A program made the position numbers and the translations under genes. This document shows positions 25,481-36,733 of a DNA stretch of 64,000 nt, in pieces. Source of the stretch: Ziziphus jujuba (Eukaryota; Streptophyta; Magnoliopsida; Rosales; Rhamnaceae); contig NC_083388.1 of assembly GCF_031755915.1 (NCBI RefSeq), forward strand, positions 24,893,001-24,957,000, in the 5' to 3' direction. The stretch's first letter is position 1. Every line of letters begins with the position of its first letter. A model generated the notes under the pieces. It was not told where the DNA came from, did no database searches, and was given only the letters and a program-made list of their open reading frames with translations.

Positions 25481-28180
25481 AATAACAAGTGACGCATTAA
25501 ATGATACATGGGTCGCCATATCATATAAGGCGACCCTTTCGAAAGACAATAGGCGACGTATAATAATATTTACGCGTCGCCTGTTAGCAAATATTTTTTT
25601 TTTGATTTTTTTTATTTTCAATTAATCTGATTTTCTTTCAACATCAAATATCCAGTGAAAATATTTAAGCAACTTATTAACTGAACATAACTTTTTTTTT
25701 TTAATATCATGGTAACAGACGACAGATAACAATAGTTGTGCGTCACTTCTTAGCAAATCTTTTTTTTTGTTTTGGTGGGTGCTCTTTCTGTTTAATCAAT
25801 CTGATTTTTTTTAGCATCAAATCACCAGTGAAAATATTAAAACAGCATAAATGAGTGTTTTTTTTTTTTTTAATTACAAGTAATAGGCAATGCATAAAAT
25901 TTTTTCCGCGTCGCCTGTTAGCAAATATAATTTCCTTTTTTTTTTTAACTCAATCTGATTTTCTTTACAACATCAAATATCTTGTGAAAATATTTAAGCA
26001 ACTTATTAAATTAACATTTTTTTTTTCTTAAAATCATGGTAACAGGCAACGCATAAAAGTATTTATGCGTCGCTTGTAGGGATGGCAATTTTCCCCGCAC
26101 GGCCCGATACCATCAGTGCACCGCCCCTAAGGGGGCGATTTTTCCCGAAAATTCGGGGATGCAGGACGGGCTCGGGGAAAATGCCTAAAAGCCGAGTCGG
26201 GGACGGGCTAGGGACGGGGAATAATGACCCCGCCCCGAACCCGCCCCGATATATATATATATATATATGTATATTTATTTATTTATTATTTTTTTTACAA
26301 AATTTCATTTATGTAAAATCATTTTCTTCTTTTCTTTTCATTTATTTTTTTAAATATGTATTTTATTATAATTGTAAATTTGTTCCTTGATGTATTTTAT
26401 TATATTTTTATTGCATTGTAGTCATTTTCTTTATATTTTAATCATAAAATAATGTTTTTATATAAATTTCTAAAAAAATTATCAATTAAAAAACAAAATG
26501 GGGAAAACCATCCCGCCCCGCAAAATCCCCGATCCCGTGCCGCACCTAAAGAAATGGGGAAAATCGCGGTGATGGGATGTAAAATTCCCCATGGGGACGG
26601 GGACGGGATTTTAAAAACCGGCCCCGCCCCGTCCAGTTGACATCCCTAGTCGCTTGTTAGCAAATAATTTTTTTTTTGTGTGATATTTTTTTTTAATCAA
26701 TCTAATTTTCATTTCGCATCAAACCACCCGTGAAAATATTTAAACAACATAAACTAGTGTTTTTTTTTTATAAAATTTTTAGTAATAGGCGACGCATAAA
26801 AATGTTTCCACGTCGCCTGTTTGCAAATATAATTTCTTTTTTTTTTGTTTTTTTTTTAACTCAATCTAATTTTCTTTACAACATCAAATATCCTGTGAAA
26901 ATATTTAAGCAACTTATTCAATTAACATTTTTTTTTAAATCATGGTAATAGGCGACACATAAAAGTATTTATGCGTTGCTTGTTAGCAAATAATTTTTTT
27001 TTTTTTTTTTGTGTGTGTGATCTTTTTGTTTAATCAATCTGCTTTTTTTTCAGCATCAAATCACCTGTGAAAATATTTAAACATAAACTAGTGTTTTTTT
27101 CTTTTTTAATTATCAGTAATAGGCGACACATAAAAATATTTCTACGTCGCCTGTTAGCAAATATAATTTTTTTTTTTTTTAAAAACTCAATTTGATTTTC
27201 TTTACAATATCAAATATCCTGTGAAAATATTTAAGCAACTTATTAAATTAACATTTTTTTTTAAATCATGGTAACAGGTGACACATAAAAGTATTTATGC
27301 ATTGCTTGTTAGCAAATAATATATGTATATATATATTTTGTGTGTGATCTTTCTGTTTAATCAATCTAATTTTCTTTTAGCATCAAATCACTAGTGAAAA
27401 TATCAAATATCCTGTGAAAATATTTAAACAACTTATTAAATTAATTTCTTTTTTAAAAGAAATCATGGTAATAGGCGATGCATAAAAGTATTTATGCGTC
27501 GCTTGTTAGCAAATAATTTTTATTTTTGGTGTGTGATCTTCCTGTTTAATCAATCTAATTTTCGTTCAGCATTAAATCACTAGTGAAAATATTTACACAA
27601 CATAAACTAGTGTTTTTTTTTTTTTAATTATCAGTAATAGGCGACGCATAAAAATGTTTCCGCGTCACCTGTTAGCAAATATAATTTCTTTTTTTTTTTT
27701 TAGTTTTTTTTTAACTCAATCTGATTTTCTTTACAACATCAAATATTCTGTGAAAATATTTAAGCAACTTATTAAATTAACATTTTTTTTTAAATCATGG
27801 TAACAGGCGACGCATAAAACTGTTTATGCGTCGCTTGTTAGAAAATATCTTTTTTTTTTTTTGTGATCTTTCTGTTTAATCAATCTGATTTTTGTTCAGC
27901 ATCAAATCACCAGTGAAAATATTTAAACAACATAAACTAGTTTTTTTTTTTTAATTATCAGTAATAGGCGACGCATAAAAATGTTTCTGCGTTGCCTGTT
28001 AGCAAATATAATTTTTTTTTGTTTTTTTTTAACTCAATCTGATTTTTTTTACAATATCAAATATCCTGTGAAAATATTTAAGCAACTTATTAAATTAACA
28101 TTTTTTTAAATCATGGTAACAGGTGACGCATAAAAATACTTATGCGTCGTTTGTTAGCAAATAATTTTTTTTTTTTTTTT
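25480..28180. repeat. Central palindrome array of the CACTA element
   Basis: About 13 short hairpin-like units of the form AGGCGACGCATAAAA...TGCGTCGCCTGTTAGC recur every 160-170 bp. Two types alternate: one preceded by 'catggtaacaggcgac', the other by 'atcagtaataggcgac'. This gives a higher-order period of about 325 bp. Spacers hold poly(T) runs and 'caatctgattttcttt.' plus 'gtgaaaatattta'. One dimer near 27300-27470 is shortened and a hAT MITE is inserted at 26077-26648. The array lies between the two divergently oriented genes. Confidence 0.85.
26077..26648. mobile_element. hAT-type MITE, 572 bp
   Basis: The terminal inverted repeats TAGGGATGGCAA and TTGACATCCCTA are flanked by a perfect 8-bp duplication GTCGCTTG (26069-26076 and 26649-26656), the length expected of the hAT superfamily. 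The ends are GC-rich with repeated CCCCGCCCC/GGGGACGGGG blocks, and the middle is AT-rich with a TA tract. There is no transposase, so it depended on a helper. It interrupts one unit of the central CACTA array. Confidence 0.9.
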
Positions 28181-29451
28181 TGGTATGTGATCTTTCTGTT
28201 TAATCAATCTGATTTTCTTTTAGCATCAAATCACCAGTGAAAGTATTTAAACAACATAAGTGAGTTTTATTTTTTTTAGTTTTTTAATCAATTTGATTTT
28301 CTTTCAAGTATACTTTATTTTCTATTTAAACTTTTAAAACACTTAAAATTTATATGCTTTTTAATTTCTTTTGTTTGTGTCTTTAAGTATTTTTATTTGC
28401 CCCTAAAATGTTTTTAATAACCATTTTTTATTCCCCAATATTCAGGAAATATTAAAAATAAAGTGGCACGTTATTCGATGGGCTTTCTTTTCAACAATTA
28501 ACCCCAAGTACAGATGCTTGAAAGTTGGAAGCAATCTAGGAAGTATGAGAAGATTTTGAAGGATCACGCTCTCATTAGACATTCGTGTTTCTTTCAAAGG
28601 TTTGAAGGATTTTGTGGGTTTCTTTCCTAAATTTCAAAGTTCCTTCTTCCTCTACTTCTTCTTCTTGCTGGTGGTTAGGTTGAAGCACTTCACCCTTTTG
28701 CCATTGCCGTGGCCGTCGCCATGTTGGGTGGGTCGTGTACTTCGCCATCACGGTGGGTGGCCGGGATTTTTGCCATCTTATTGTTGAGATTGGGTTGCTG
28801 GGTTTCTGCCATGCCATCGCCGTCGCTTGCTGGGTTGGCTTGATGTTCCTCTTGATTGATGGATTTGTAAAAATGTGCTATTTTTCATCCATTTTGAGGT
28901 TCGGTGGTGTATGTGCTTGCTTAAAAAAATATTCTGTTTGCTGGTTTTTTTAAAAAATTTGTTCGTTACTATAATTTTGGTGGGGTTTTATGTTGTCAAA
29001 ATCATGTCTTGTCATCGACAATGGGTTAGCTAAATTTTGTTTGGAAAAATAGCTATATTTATTGAGTAGGGTTCGGTCGTATGTAAAGCAAAATGATATG
29101 CTAATATTTGTATTATGTGTTTATATGTTTAAATTCAGGATATAGCCTTTATAAATTGCGTGGGAAATGTCAACGGTATCACAGATGGTGCTCTGTTGCG
29201 GGTCTTAAAATGACGTCGTATGTACGGCTCAAAATCCATTAGTGATTTAGTCGCCTTTTGTGTTTGAAAATGTTAATGACTGTTAAAGAGGATAGATGTT
29301 AAGAGAAGATACTATTACTGCATCACTTGATAAATAAATTACATGAATTTATTGTTTATTATTGTTATTAATGGTTTATTAATTATACTACACCCTATGT
29401 TCATATTGTTAGTAATATTAATTTGTGTTTATGGTTTTTGTATGTAGAATT
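28181..29451 (+). promoter_or_regulatory. Upstream region/leader of the CACTA second gene
   Basis: No protein domain is seen. It holds the end of the central array, an AT-rich stretch, and a less AT-rich segment at about 28570-28860 that could be a transcribed leader. It lies directly upstream of the ATG at 29452. A 'tatgtag' acceptor-like site lies just before that ATG, so a leader intron is possible but unproven. Confidence 0.4.
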
Positions 29452-32400
29452 ATGGATCCTTTTACTGACCATGTCCTCTCGGATGGGGATGGCGCTGGAT
29501 CACTATCCAATGATATGGAAAGACCGAATACGTCATCCCCAAGGCATAGAAAATAAGGGGCTACAACAATGAAAGGCCTTAGGAAGTATTTGGCGGAAAA
29601 CAAAAGCTTGGAACCTCAATATAATGAGGTTGGAGTTGCTATTAACTCTGAGGCTGTTCGACTGAACAATTTGGAGGGCTCGTTGGCTAGGAGCACAATA
29701 CCAATTAATATACCTAATTGGAGAGATGTGTCAGACAGGTTAAAAGATAACCTATGGGCATCAATAAAGCTACGGAGTGCATTATTGTTAAATATTGTTT
29801 ATTATGAATCATATTTAATTGATGAAGATTTTATAATTCCTTTTTTGCATTTGTAGCTTTATGCATTTTACTTGCATTTCTAACTTACCGCATTTACTTG
29901 TCAATCAATGTTACTAAATATATATATATATATTTTAATTTTGCAGCAATATACGGGTAAAGATGATAGTTTTAGGAAGGTAACTTTAAAAGATTGTTGT
30001 GACAAATGGAGAAAATTCAAGAATTACTTATATAGATATTTTGTTCGACCATATATTGACACACCTGAAAAGTTGAAGCATCGACCCTTAATGTATGAAT
30101 TCATAAGCCAAGAGGTGTGGGATGATTTTGTACAACAAAGGTTGTCGGATAAATTCCAAGTATAGTTTTATTTAATGCATGTTAATGTTGTATTAAATTG
30201 CGCTGTCAATTTTTATATAAAATTAAAATTTGTTATGGTGACTTAAATTATTTGGGTTTTCTAATATCTATGTTTATAAATTTTGTAGGCATTAAGTAAA
30301 AAATATTCGAAAAAATAGCAATTAAACAAGTATCCGCATAGGATGGGTGCAATGGGCTACGCGAGATTAGAAAGAGCCATTGTATGCAATTTATTTTTAT
30401 TTACATTTAACCATATTAATTTTGTCATTGTTACTTGAGCACTTGCATTATTAAAATTAATTTATTTGTAACTTTTGAAGCAACTTGAAAGAGGCACCAA
30501 AGATTATGTAGACCGAGATAACCTATGGATACAGGCACGTATGGGGAAGGATGGAAAATATGCAAATGAAGAAACTGAACATGTAGTGGAAAAAATTGTG
30601 AATATTGTATTTTTTATGAATATTTGTTGCATATATTATTATTTAGTTCATTATTATATAAACTGATATATTTAATCATTTAAACAATATATTGTAGAAT
30701 GACTTAAAGAAGAAGGCAATAGAAGGAGAAATTCGGCCTTCACCTCTGGTGGATATCCTCACACAAGCTTTGGGAAAAGAGGAGTATGGAGGTAGGCTTA
30801 GGGGTCGAGGCAAAGGATACACGTTGGCTAACTTTTTCCATACTCCTAAGCCGAGTTCATAAAAAAAGACCAAGTCGGAGGGAAGTGGAAACAATGCAGT
30901 CTATGAGATGCTGCTCAAAGGTCTGGTGACAATCGTCAGAAATTCAAGTAGTAGCAGTGCTGCCCAAGTTGACGCGCTCATATCGGCATATGGTATTGAC
31001 ATTCCATCACTCACTCATCCAGCCGATGTTGTTGCTGCTCCTGGGACCCAATCTACATCTAGGGTTGATGCTCCTTGGATCTATCCTGAGGTAATTATTT
31101 CATTATATATATATATATATATATGTTTAAGTGGGTTATTATTATCTATATAGCTCCCATGGTTGAAGAGCCCTACCTACCGCCATGAGGTCATGGGATC
31201 GAGTCTTGAAGTTGAAGGAATATTGTCATGTGAACATATATTAATTTTATTATTTTTTATTTTTAACTTTGCAGGGTGTAAAATGCAATCTTGCATAAGG
31301 CAATGTTGGCCATATAGTAGCACGTGGCACTTTGGTACCTTCACTGCCAACGGATATGTGCCATGGTGTGAAGCTAGGTGCAGCAAATTATAAGGTCATT
31401 GTTGATGACATTATTAATGGATTTGCACCTTTGCCTATTCTGTCATTTGACATCATACGTGTCGATGATGTTGAAGGTGCATTTGTTGCATGGCCAAGAG
31501 ATCTTGTTATCTTGCCATCTGAGGAGGTATTGTTTGATGCAGCTATATATAATAATGAAGTTTAAAATAATTTCATTTTTGTATATAATACTGAAGTTTA
31601 AAATAATTTCATTTTTGTTCTACTTTAACTGTTGTTTGTTGATATTTGTAAGGAAGCTCGAACGGGTCAAATGTTGAGAATGATCAAGATGATAATGTTG
31701 ATCCCTTAGTCGTTACCCCAACGATCCGAGAGTTGCTATGTCGGATTAAGGACATCGATAGCGATCATTTATGGTTTTTTATTATTAAAAAAGAGATCTT
31801 TGGGGAAGAACAACAGTTGGGCATAGTGAGGAACGATATAAACAATTTTTGTTACATGCAAGAATTATCTTCCGAATGCATCTTGTTCTACATAAGGTAA
31901 ACTAAATTTGGATGTGTTTATAACTAATTCTTCAATTTAGTTAATTATACACTATAATTACTTATAATCGGATTATGTAGGCATTTATGTGAGGGATTGA
32001 CGGGCTCCTTCGAAGGGAATTATTGCTTTGTTCATCCGGATATTATTGGTTCGGTTGGTCATCCAAACCCTCATGAACGGATGATAAATATATTGAGCAG
32101 ATGGCAAGATGCAAGAAATAATCAACTATGGTTCTTTCCCTACTGTGCAAGGTAATATTGTGTTAGCTTTAATTGAATTATGTTGTGAAAATATTAATTT
32201 CAAAAAACATCATATTAATTAAAATATTTATTGGTGTTTTTAGGAATCATTGGATGCTATGTGTTGTTGATTTATACAAAGCAGTAGCATGGTTTTTTGA
32301 TTCTTTGAAGACTCATAAGAATATAATTGATAAGGATCTAAAAACTTTGATCGACAAGTAAGTTAATAACTCTAATTTTTTTAATTAATTGTTCTTATAT

Positions 32401-32915
32401 TGGATTTGTACTTTTGAAGCTACAATATAATCTTATACAATATTTATATTTCTATATAGTTCCTTCGTTGCATGGAACCAAGGAAAGACATATGAAAAGA
32501 AACTTCGGTGGCAAAATACTAAGGTAATTATTATATATAAACTTAGCATTATTAGTTGTTAGTTAATTTAAATACTTGCATATATTCGTATCTAATATTA
32601 CACCTAATTTACTGTTCGCAAATTTAGACACCGATGCAGCCCAGGAGTACGGAATGCGGTCACTATATTATGATGATAATGCAAGATATCATTAGGCGCA
32701 ATGTTCCTCCCCAGGACTTATGAGGAATGGTAAATTATTATTAATTTAATGATTTCATCATATTTCTATTATGTAATAATTAATATTTATGATTATTTGT
32801 ATATGTATTAACATAAGTTTCTCATGTTAAGTGTGAAGGTGTCACTTGGTTACAAGCTAAAAATGTAAACGAATTTAGAGATGAATGGGCAACAGCGATA
32901 ATCACAAGTATCTAA
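29452..32915 (+). pseudogene. CACTA second gene: plant transposase-24-like plus Ulp1 (C48) peptidase
   Basis: This is a multi-exon gene read on the plus strand. The first exon MDPFTDHVLSDGDG meets an in-frame TAA at 29554-29556, then continues as 'MKGLRKYLAENK' and 'PNWRDVSDRLKDNLWASIK'. The next exon ('KVTLKDCCDKWRKFKNYL') and the following ones resemble the Ptta/En/Spm transposase_24 family. A TAG near 30316 and a TAA near 30859 break it further. A middle exon near 31274-31525 (roughly 'GVKCNLA', then 'AANYKVIVDDIINGFAPL') precedes the C-terminal Ulp1-like domain. Exon joints with GT...AG are visible at 31896, 32153, 32359 and 32523. The stops say that this copy cannot make a full protein. 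Confidence 0.75.
31650..32915 (+). other. Ulp1-like C48 cysteine peptidase module within the second gene
   Basis: Five or six exons assemble into a Ulp1-type fold: 'TIRELLCRIKDIDSDHLWFF', 'MINILSRWQDARNNQLWFFP', 'NHWMLCVVDLYKAVAWFFDS', 'SFVAWNQGKTYEKKLRWQ', 'TPMQPRSTECGHYIMMIMQD' and a last exon ending 'VNEFRDEWATAIITSI'. The catalytic set of the C48 family is present: His in NHW, Asp in FFDS, Gln in MQPRS and Cys in ECGHY. The frame is open up to the DUF-like exon, apart from a TGA just after PPQDL (about 32720) that may lie at an exon end. Ulp1 enzymes cut SUMO-like modifiers. The substrate here is unknown. Confidence 0.72.
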
Positions 32916-33340
32916 AACCAATGAATATCTATGCATTGCAGTGAAATAACTAGTTTTTGTTAATAGCTTTTGTTTGTACATATAAAATATCGTAGACCAA
33001 TTTGTAAAAATCGCTTATAAAGTAATATTTGTTTTGCACGAACTTTGGTTTTAAACATACCAATTTTACAAAAATTCAAACAATATTAAAAATAATTAAA
33101 AGAGTAGAAACACATAATGGAAAAGATGCCTGTGCATCCCCTGATATTGCAAAACAAATTGAAAAAAAAAAAAAAAGAAACAAAAACGAGCACAGTTTAT
33201 GCTTGAGAGTCGCTTGATACAAATAATGCAAAAAAAAACAAAAACCATCATAGTTATGTGCTAAAATATTTTAACTGGTTATTTGAAGTTGAAAGTAAAA
33301 CAGATTGATTTATATTTTTACAAAACCAAAAATAAAATAA
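32916..33340. other. CACTA 3' region between second gene and right array
   Basis: No gene is seen. It is AT-rich sequence with A-runs and one weak GCGAC-type hairpin remnant near 33190-33220. Confidence 0.4.
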
Positions 33341-35560
33341 AAGGTGACTAGGCGACGCACAATAAGCTTTAGCGTCGCCTGATACAAATAATGCAAAAAA
33401 AAAAAAAAAAAACCATCACAGTTATGTGTTTCAATATTTTAACTGGTTATTTGATGTTGAAAGTAAAACAGATTGATTAATATTTCTACAAAACCAAAAA
33501 AATAAATAAAATACAATAAAAGGTGAACAGGTGACGCACAAAATGCTTGAGGGTCGCCTGATACAAATAATAAAAAAAAACAAAAACCATCACAGTTATG
33601 TGCTTAAATATTTTAACTGGTTATGTGAAGTTAAAAGTAAAACAGATTGATTAATATTTCTAAAAACCAAACAAATAAAATAAAATTAAATTAAATTGTA
33701 ACAGGCGATGCACAATATGCATATGTGCCGCCTGATAAACATATTTTTGAAAAAAAAAAAACAAAAACAAGCTTTGTGAAGTTGCTTAAATATTTCTCTT
33801 TTTATTTAAAGTTGAAAGAAAATTAATTGATTAATATTTACAAAAAAATATATATATATGTTAACAGGCGACGCATAGAGATGTTTATGCATCACCTTAT
33901 ATCAATAATATGTTGACAAAAAAAATAACAATCCAGCTTTGTTATTTTTCTTAAATATTTTCATTGGTTTTTAAAGTTGAAAGCAAAATCAGATTGATTA
34001 ATATTTTATGAAAAAGAAAAATAAATAAATATAAGGGCATCAGGCGACGTAAACTATACCTATGTGTCGCCTGATACAAATATTTTTTGTAAAAAAAAAA
34101 AAAAAAAAAAGCTCTGTGTGCTACTTAAATATTTTCACTTATTATTTAAAGTTGAAAGAAAATCAACTGCTTAATATTTACAAAAAACAAAAAAAAAATT
34201 AATAGGTGATGCATAATGTTGATTATGCGTCTCCTGATATCAATAATGTGTGTTGCAAAAAAAAAAAAAAAATCCAGCACTATTATTTTTCTTAAATATT
34301 TTTACTGGTTTTTAAAGTTGAAAGCAAAATCGGATTGAATAATATTTCATGAAAAAAGAAAATAAATAAATATAGGGGCATAAGGCGAAGCAAAATATAC
34401 CAATGCTTCGCCTGATACAAATATTTTTTGGAAAAAAAAAAAGTTCTGTGATGCTGTGTAAATATTTTTACTTGTTATTTAACCAAAAAAAAAAATTTAA
34501 TAAATTAACAGGCGACACATAATGTTGATTATGCGTCACCTAATATCAATAATGTGTGTTGCAAAAAAATAAAAATCCAGCACAGTTATTTTTCTTAAAT
34601 ATTTTCACTGGTTTTTAAAGTTGAAAAAAAATCAGATTGATTAATATTTTATGAAAAATAAATAAATTAATATAAGGGCATCAGGCGACGCAAAATATAC
34701 CTATGCGTCGCCTGATACAAATATTTTTTTGAAAAAAACAAAAAAAAAAGCTCTATGATGCTATTTAAATATTTTCATTTGTTATTTAAAATTGAAAGAA
34801 AATTAACTGCTTAATATTTACAAAAAACCAAAAAAATAATAATAAATTAACAGGCGACGCCTGGTATCAATAATGTGTGTTCCAAAAAAATAAAAATCCA
34901 ACACTGTTATTTTTCTTAAATATTTTCATTAGTTTTTAAAGTTGAAAGAAAATCAGATTGATTAATATTTTATGAAAAAAAAATAAATATAAAGGCATCA
35001 AGCGACGCACAATATGCCTATGCGTCGCCAGATGTATAAATTTTTGTATTAAAAAAAAAAATCTTTGTGATGCTGCTTAAATATTTTCACTTGTTATTTA
35101 AATTTGAAAGAAAATTAACTGATTAATATTTACAAAAAAAAAAAATTAATAAGTTAACAGGCGATGCATAGATTTTGTTATGCGTCGTCGAATATCAATA
35201 ATGTGGGAATGAAAAAAAATTAAAATACATCTCTGTTAGTTTTCTTAAATATTTTCACCTGTTTTTAAAGTTGAAAGAAAATAAGATTGATTAACATTTT
35301 TCTTTAGTGTAGCATTTAAACAATACAATTCATATAAAATATACGCACTCTATTAAAGGCGAATTTTTTTGGGGTTGAATATTCAGCGCTCTTAACGGAT
35401 GCGTCGTGTGTTGTTGTTTCTATCGACTTCTTGACGTTGACATTTTTCGTATGTGTCGTCTATTTATTGAATTTTTACTGACGCATTAACTTCAGAGTCG
35501 CGGTTTTATTTTTTTAGACGCATTTATTTCGTAGCGTTGCTAAGTGGGTGTCCCTAGATC
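33340..35560. repeat. Right (subterminal) palindrome array of the CACTA element
   Basis: About 12 units of CAGGCGACGCA...TGCGTCGCCTGATA recur every 150-180 bp, at about 33350, 33530, 33700, 33865, 34040, 34205, 34385, 34510, 34680, 34850, 34995 and 35160. Spacers carry 'gttgaaag.aaaatcagatt' and 'attaatattt', which are the reverse complement of the spacers in the central array. The two arrays are thus inverted with respect to each other. The last 200 bp have isolated 'gcgtcg' motifs. Confidence 0.85.
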
Positions 35561-35577
35561 TTCATTTTCGCATAGTA

Positions 35578-36190
35578 ATAACATATATAAAAAATAAATA
35601 AATAAAAAAATAAAAACTTGTTAACAATTCAATATTTTGGTGCTTGTGGATTATTTTTTTTAATTATTATTTTTTTTTCTTGTGTTGTTAAAAAATTAAT
35701 TAGCTTATATAATATTTATGGAAAATTAGAAATAAATAATTGTGGAGTCATTATTCCATATAAAATATTTTTATTAAGCCGTTTGGTTCTTCCTTTTTTT
35801 TTTTTTTGGGGGATCATATAAAGGCATTGGGTTCTTATATTACAATTTATGCCTCGGATGCCATAGGTGAAGGAAATATGTAGGTATAAATATATTGCTG
35901 AAAATTGGCATATGCATCAAATTATACATATGATGAAAGTAGAATTTGACAAGTAATCAAATTAATTTTTACTTTAAGAGGACCTGGGGCCATTCATGCC
36001 TTTCTGGGTTGTCCTGTAAAACTTTGATACCATAGTGTAAACTGTAAAATCACATGTATAATTCTAGATAATCATTTCGTTCGTATTGAACTATATTAAA
36101 TGCCACAAATTTTTGAATAAAACTTTTTTGTTTGTTACATTTTAATTTATCATATTTTTGTCACTGAAAGTAGTTAATTATATAGAGAAA
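35578..36190. other. Host flank right of the CACTA element
   Basis: No gene is seen. It continues the GLP 5' flank. 'caattcaatattttgg' matches 8836-8850 and 'ttcttatattacaat' matches 41370-41384. It ends at the start of copy F. Confidence 0.5.
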
Positions 36191-36693
36191 TGTAACACCC
36201 CGTCCCGAAGTACATCGAAAATTTTCTTCACGTTGACCGAGGTTGATCGGGTTTGACTGCCATTGATCGAGAGGGGTCAAAAATTGACTTTTTGATCCGG
36301 ATGGAATTTCTCTTTGACCGGGGTATCATTATAAAGTATGCATTGACCTGAGTCCATAGACTAGTAGCACGTTGAAAACGAAGCTACCGTTTGAAAGATA
36401 TGGGCAAAACAAATTGAGGTTCGAACTGTTCAAGGGTTGTCAAAGTTGACTTTTTGTTCGTGTAAAGTTGAGCTTTGACTCATGCATGGTTATGAAGTAC
36501 TCGTCGATGTGAGTTCATAGACTAGTGGCACGCCCAAAACGGATATGTGGTTTAAAAGTTATGGATCTGCAAAGTTTTTTAATACATCATTATTTTATTT
36601 TACATTATTTTATTAATTTCTTTTCCTTTTCTTTTCCCTTTATTTTTCTTTTCTTTCAGGCATGTGAAAAAAAGGATGGAAGGGTACTATGCA

Positions 36694-36733
<40 letters not shown>

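Larger units (their letters stand above)
19665..35577 (+). mobile_element. CACTA (En/Spm-type) DNA transposon, degenerate, about 15.9 kb
   Basis: The left end reads CACTACTAGAATTGAG, the classical CACTA terminal motif. The right end near 35565-35577 is a decayed inverse ('ttttcgcatagta'), so the exact end and the 3-bp duplication cannot be fixed. Between them lie a minus-strand tnp2 pseudogene (20904-24339), a divergent plus-strand second gene (29452-32915) and three blocks of GCGAC-type repeats (19680-20400, 25480-28180, 33340-35560). CACTA elements move by cut and paste with a TNP2-type transposase that acts with subterminal repeats. Several stops in tnp2 show that this copy is not autonomous. 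Host flank sequence resumes on both sides. Confidence 0.85.

Noticed and set aside
26082..26640. Short ORFs inside the GC-rich hAT MITE
   Set aside because: The element has MITE structure. The frames come from CCCCG repeats and have no domain.
25480..28180. CRISPR-like array
   Set aside because: Units are regularly spaced, but spacers are repeats of one another, the units are palindromic CACTA motifs and the genome is a plant.
28602..28953. Small ORFs upstream of the CACTA second gene
   Set aside because: Short, overlapping on both strands, without similarity to known domains. More likely leader sequence.
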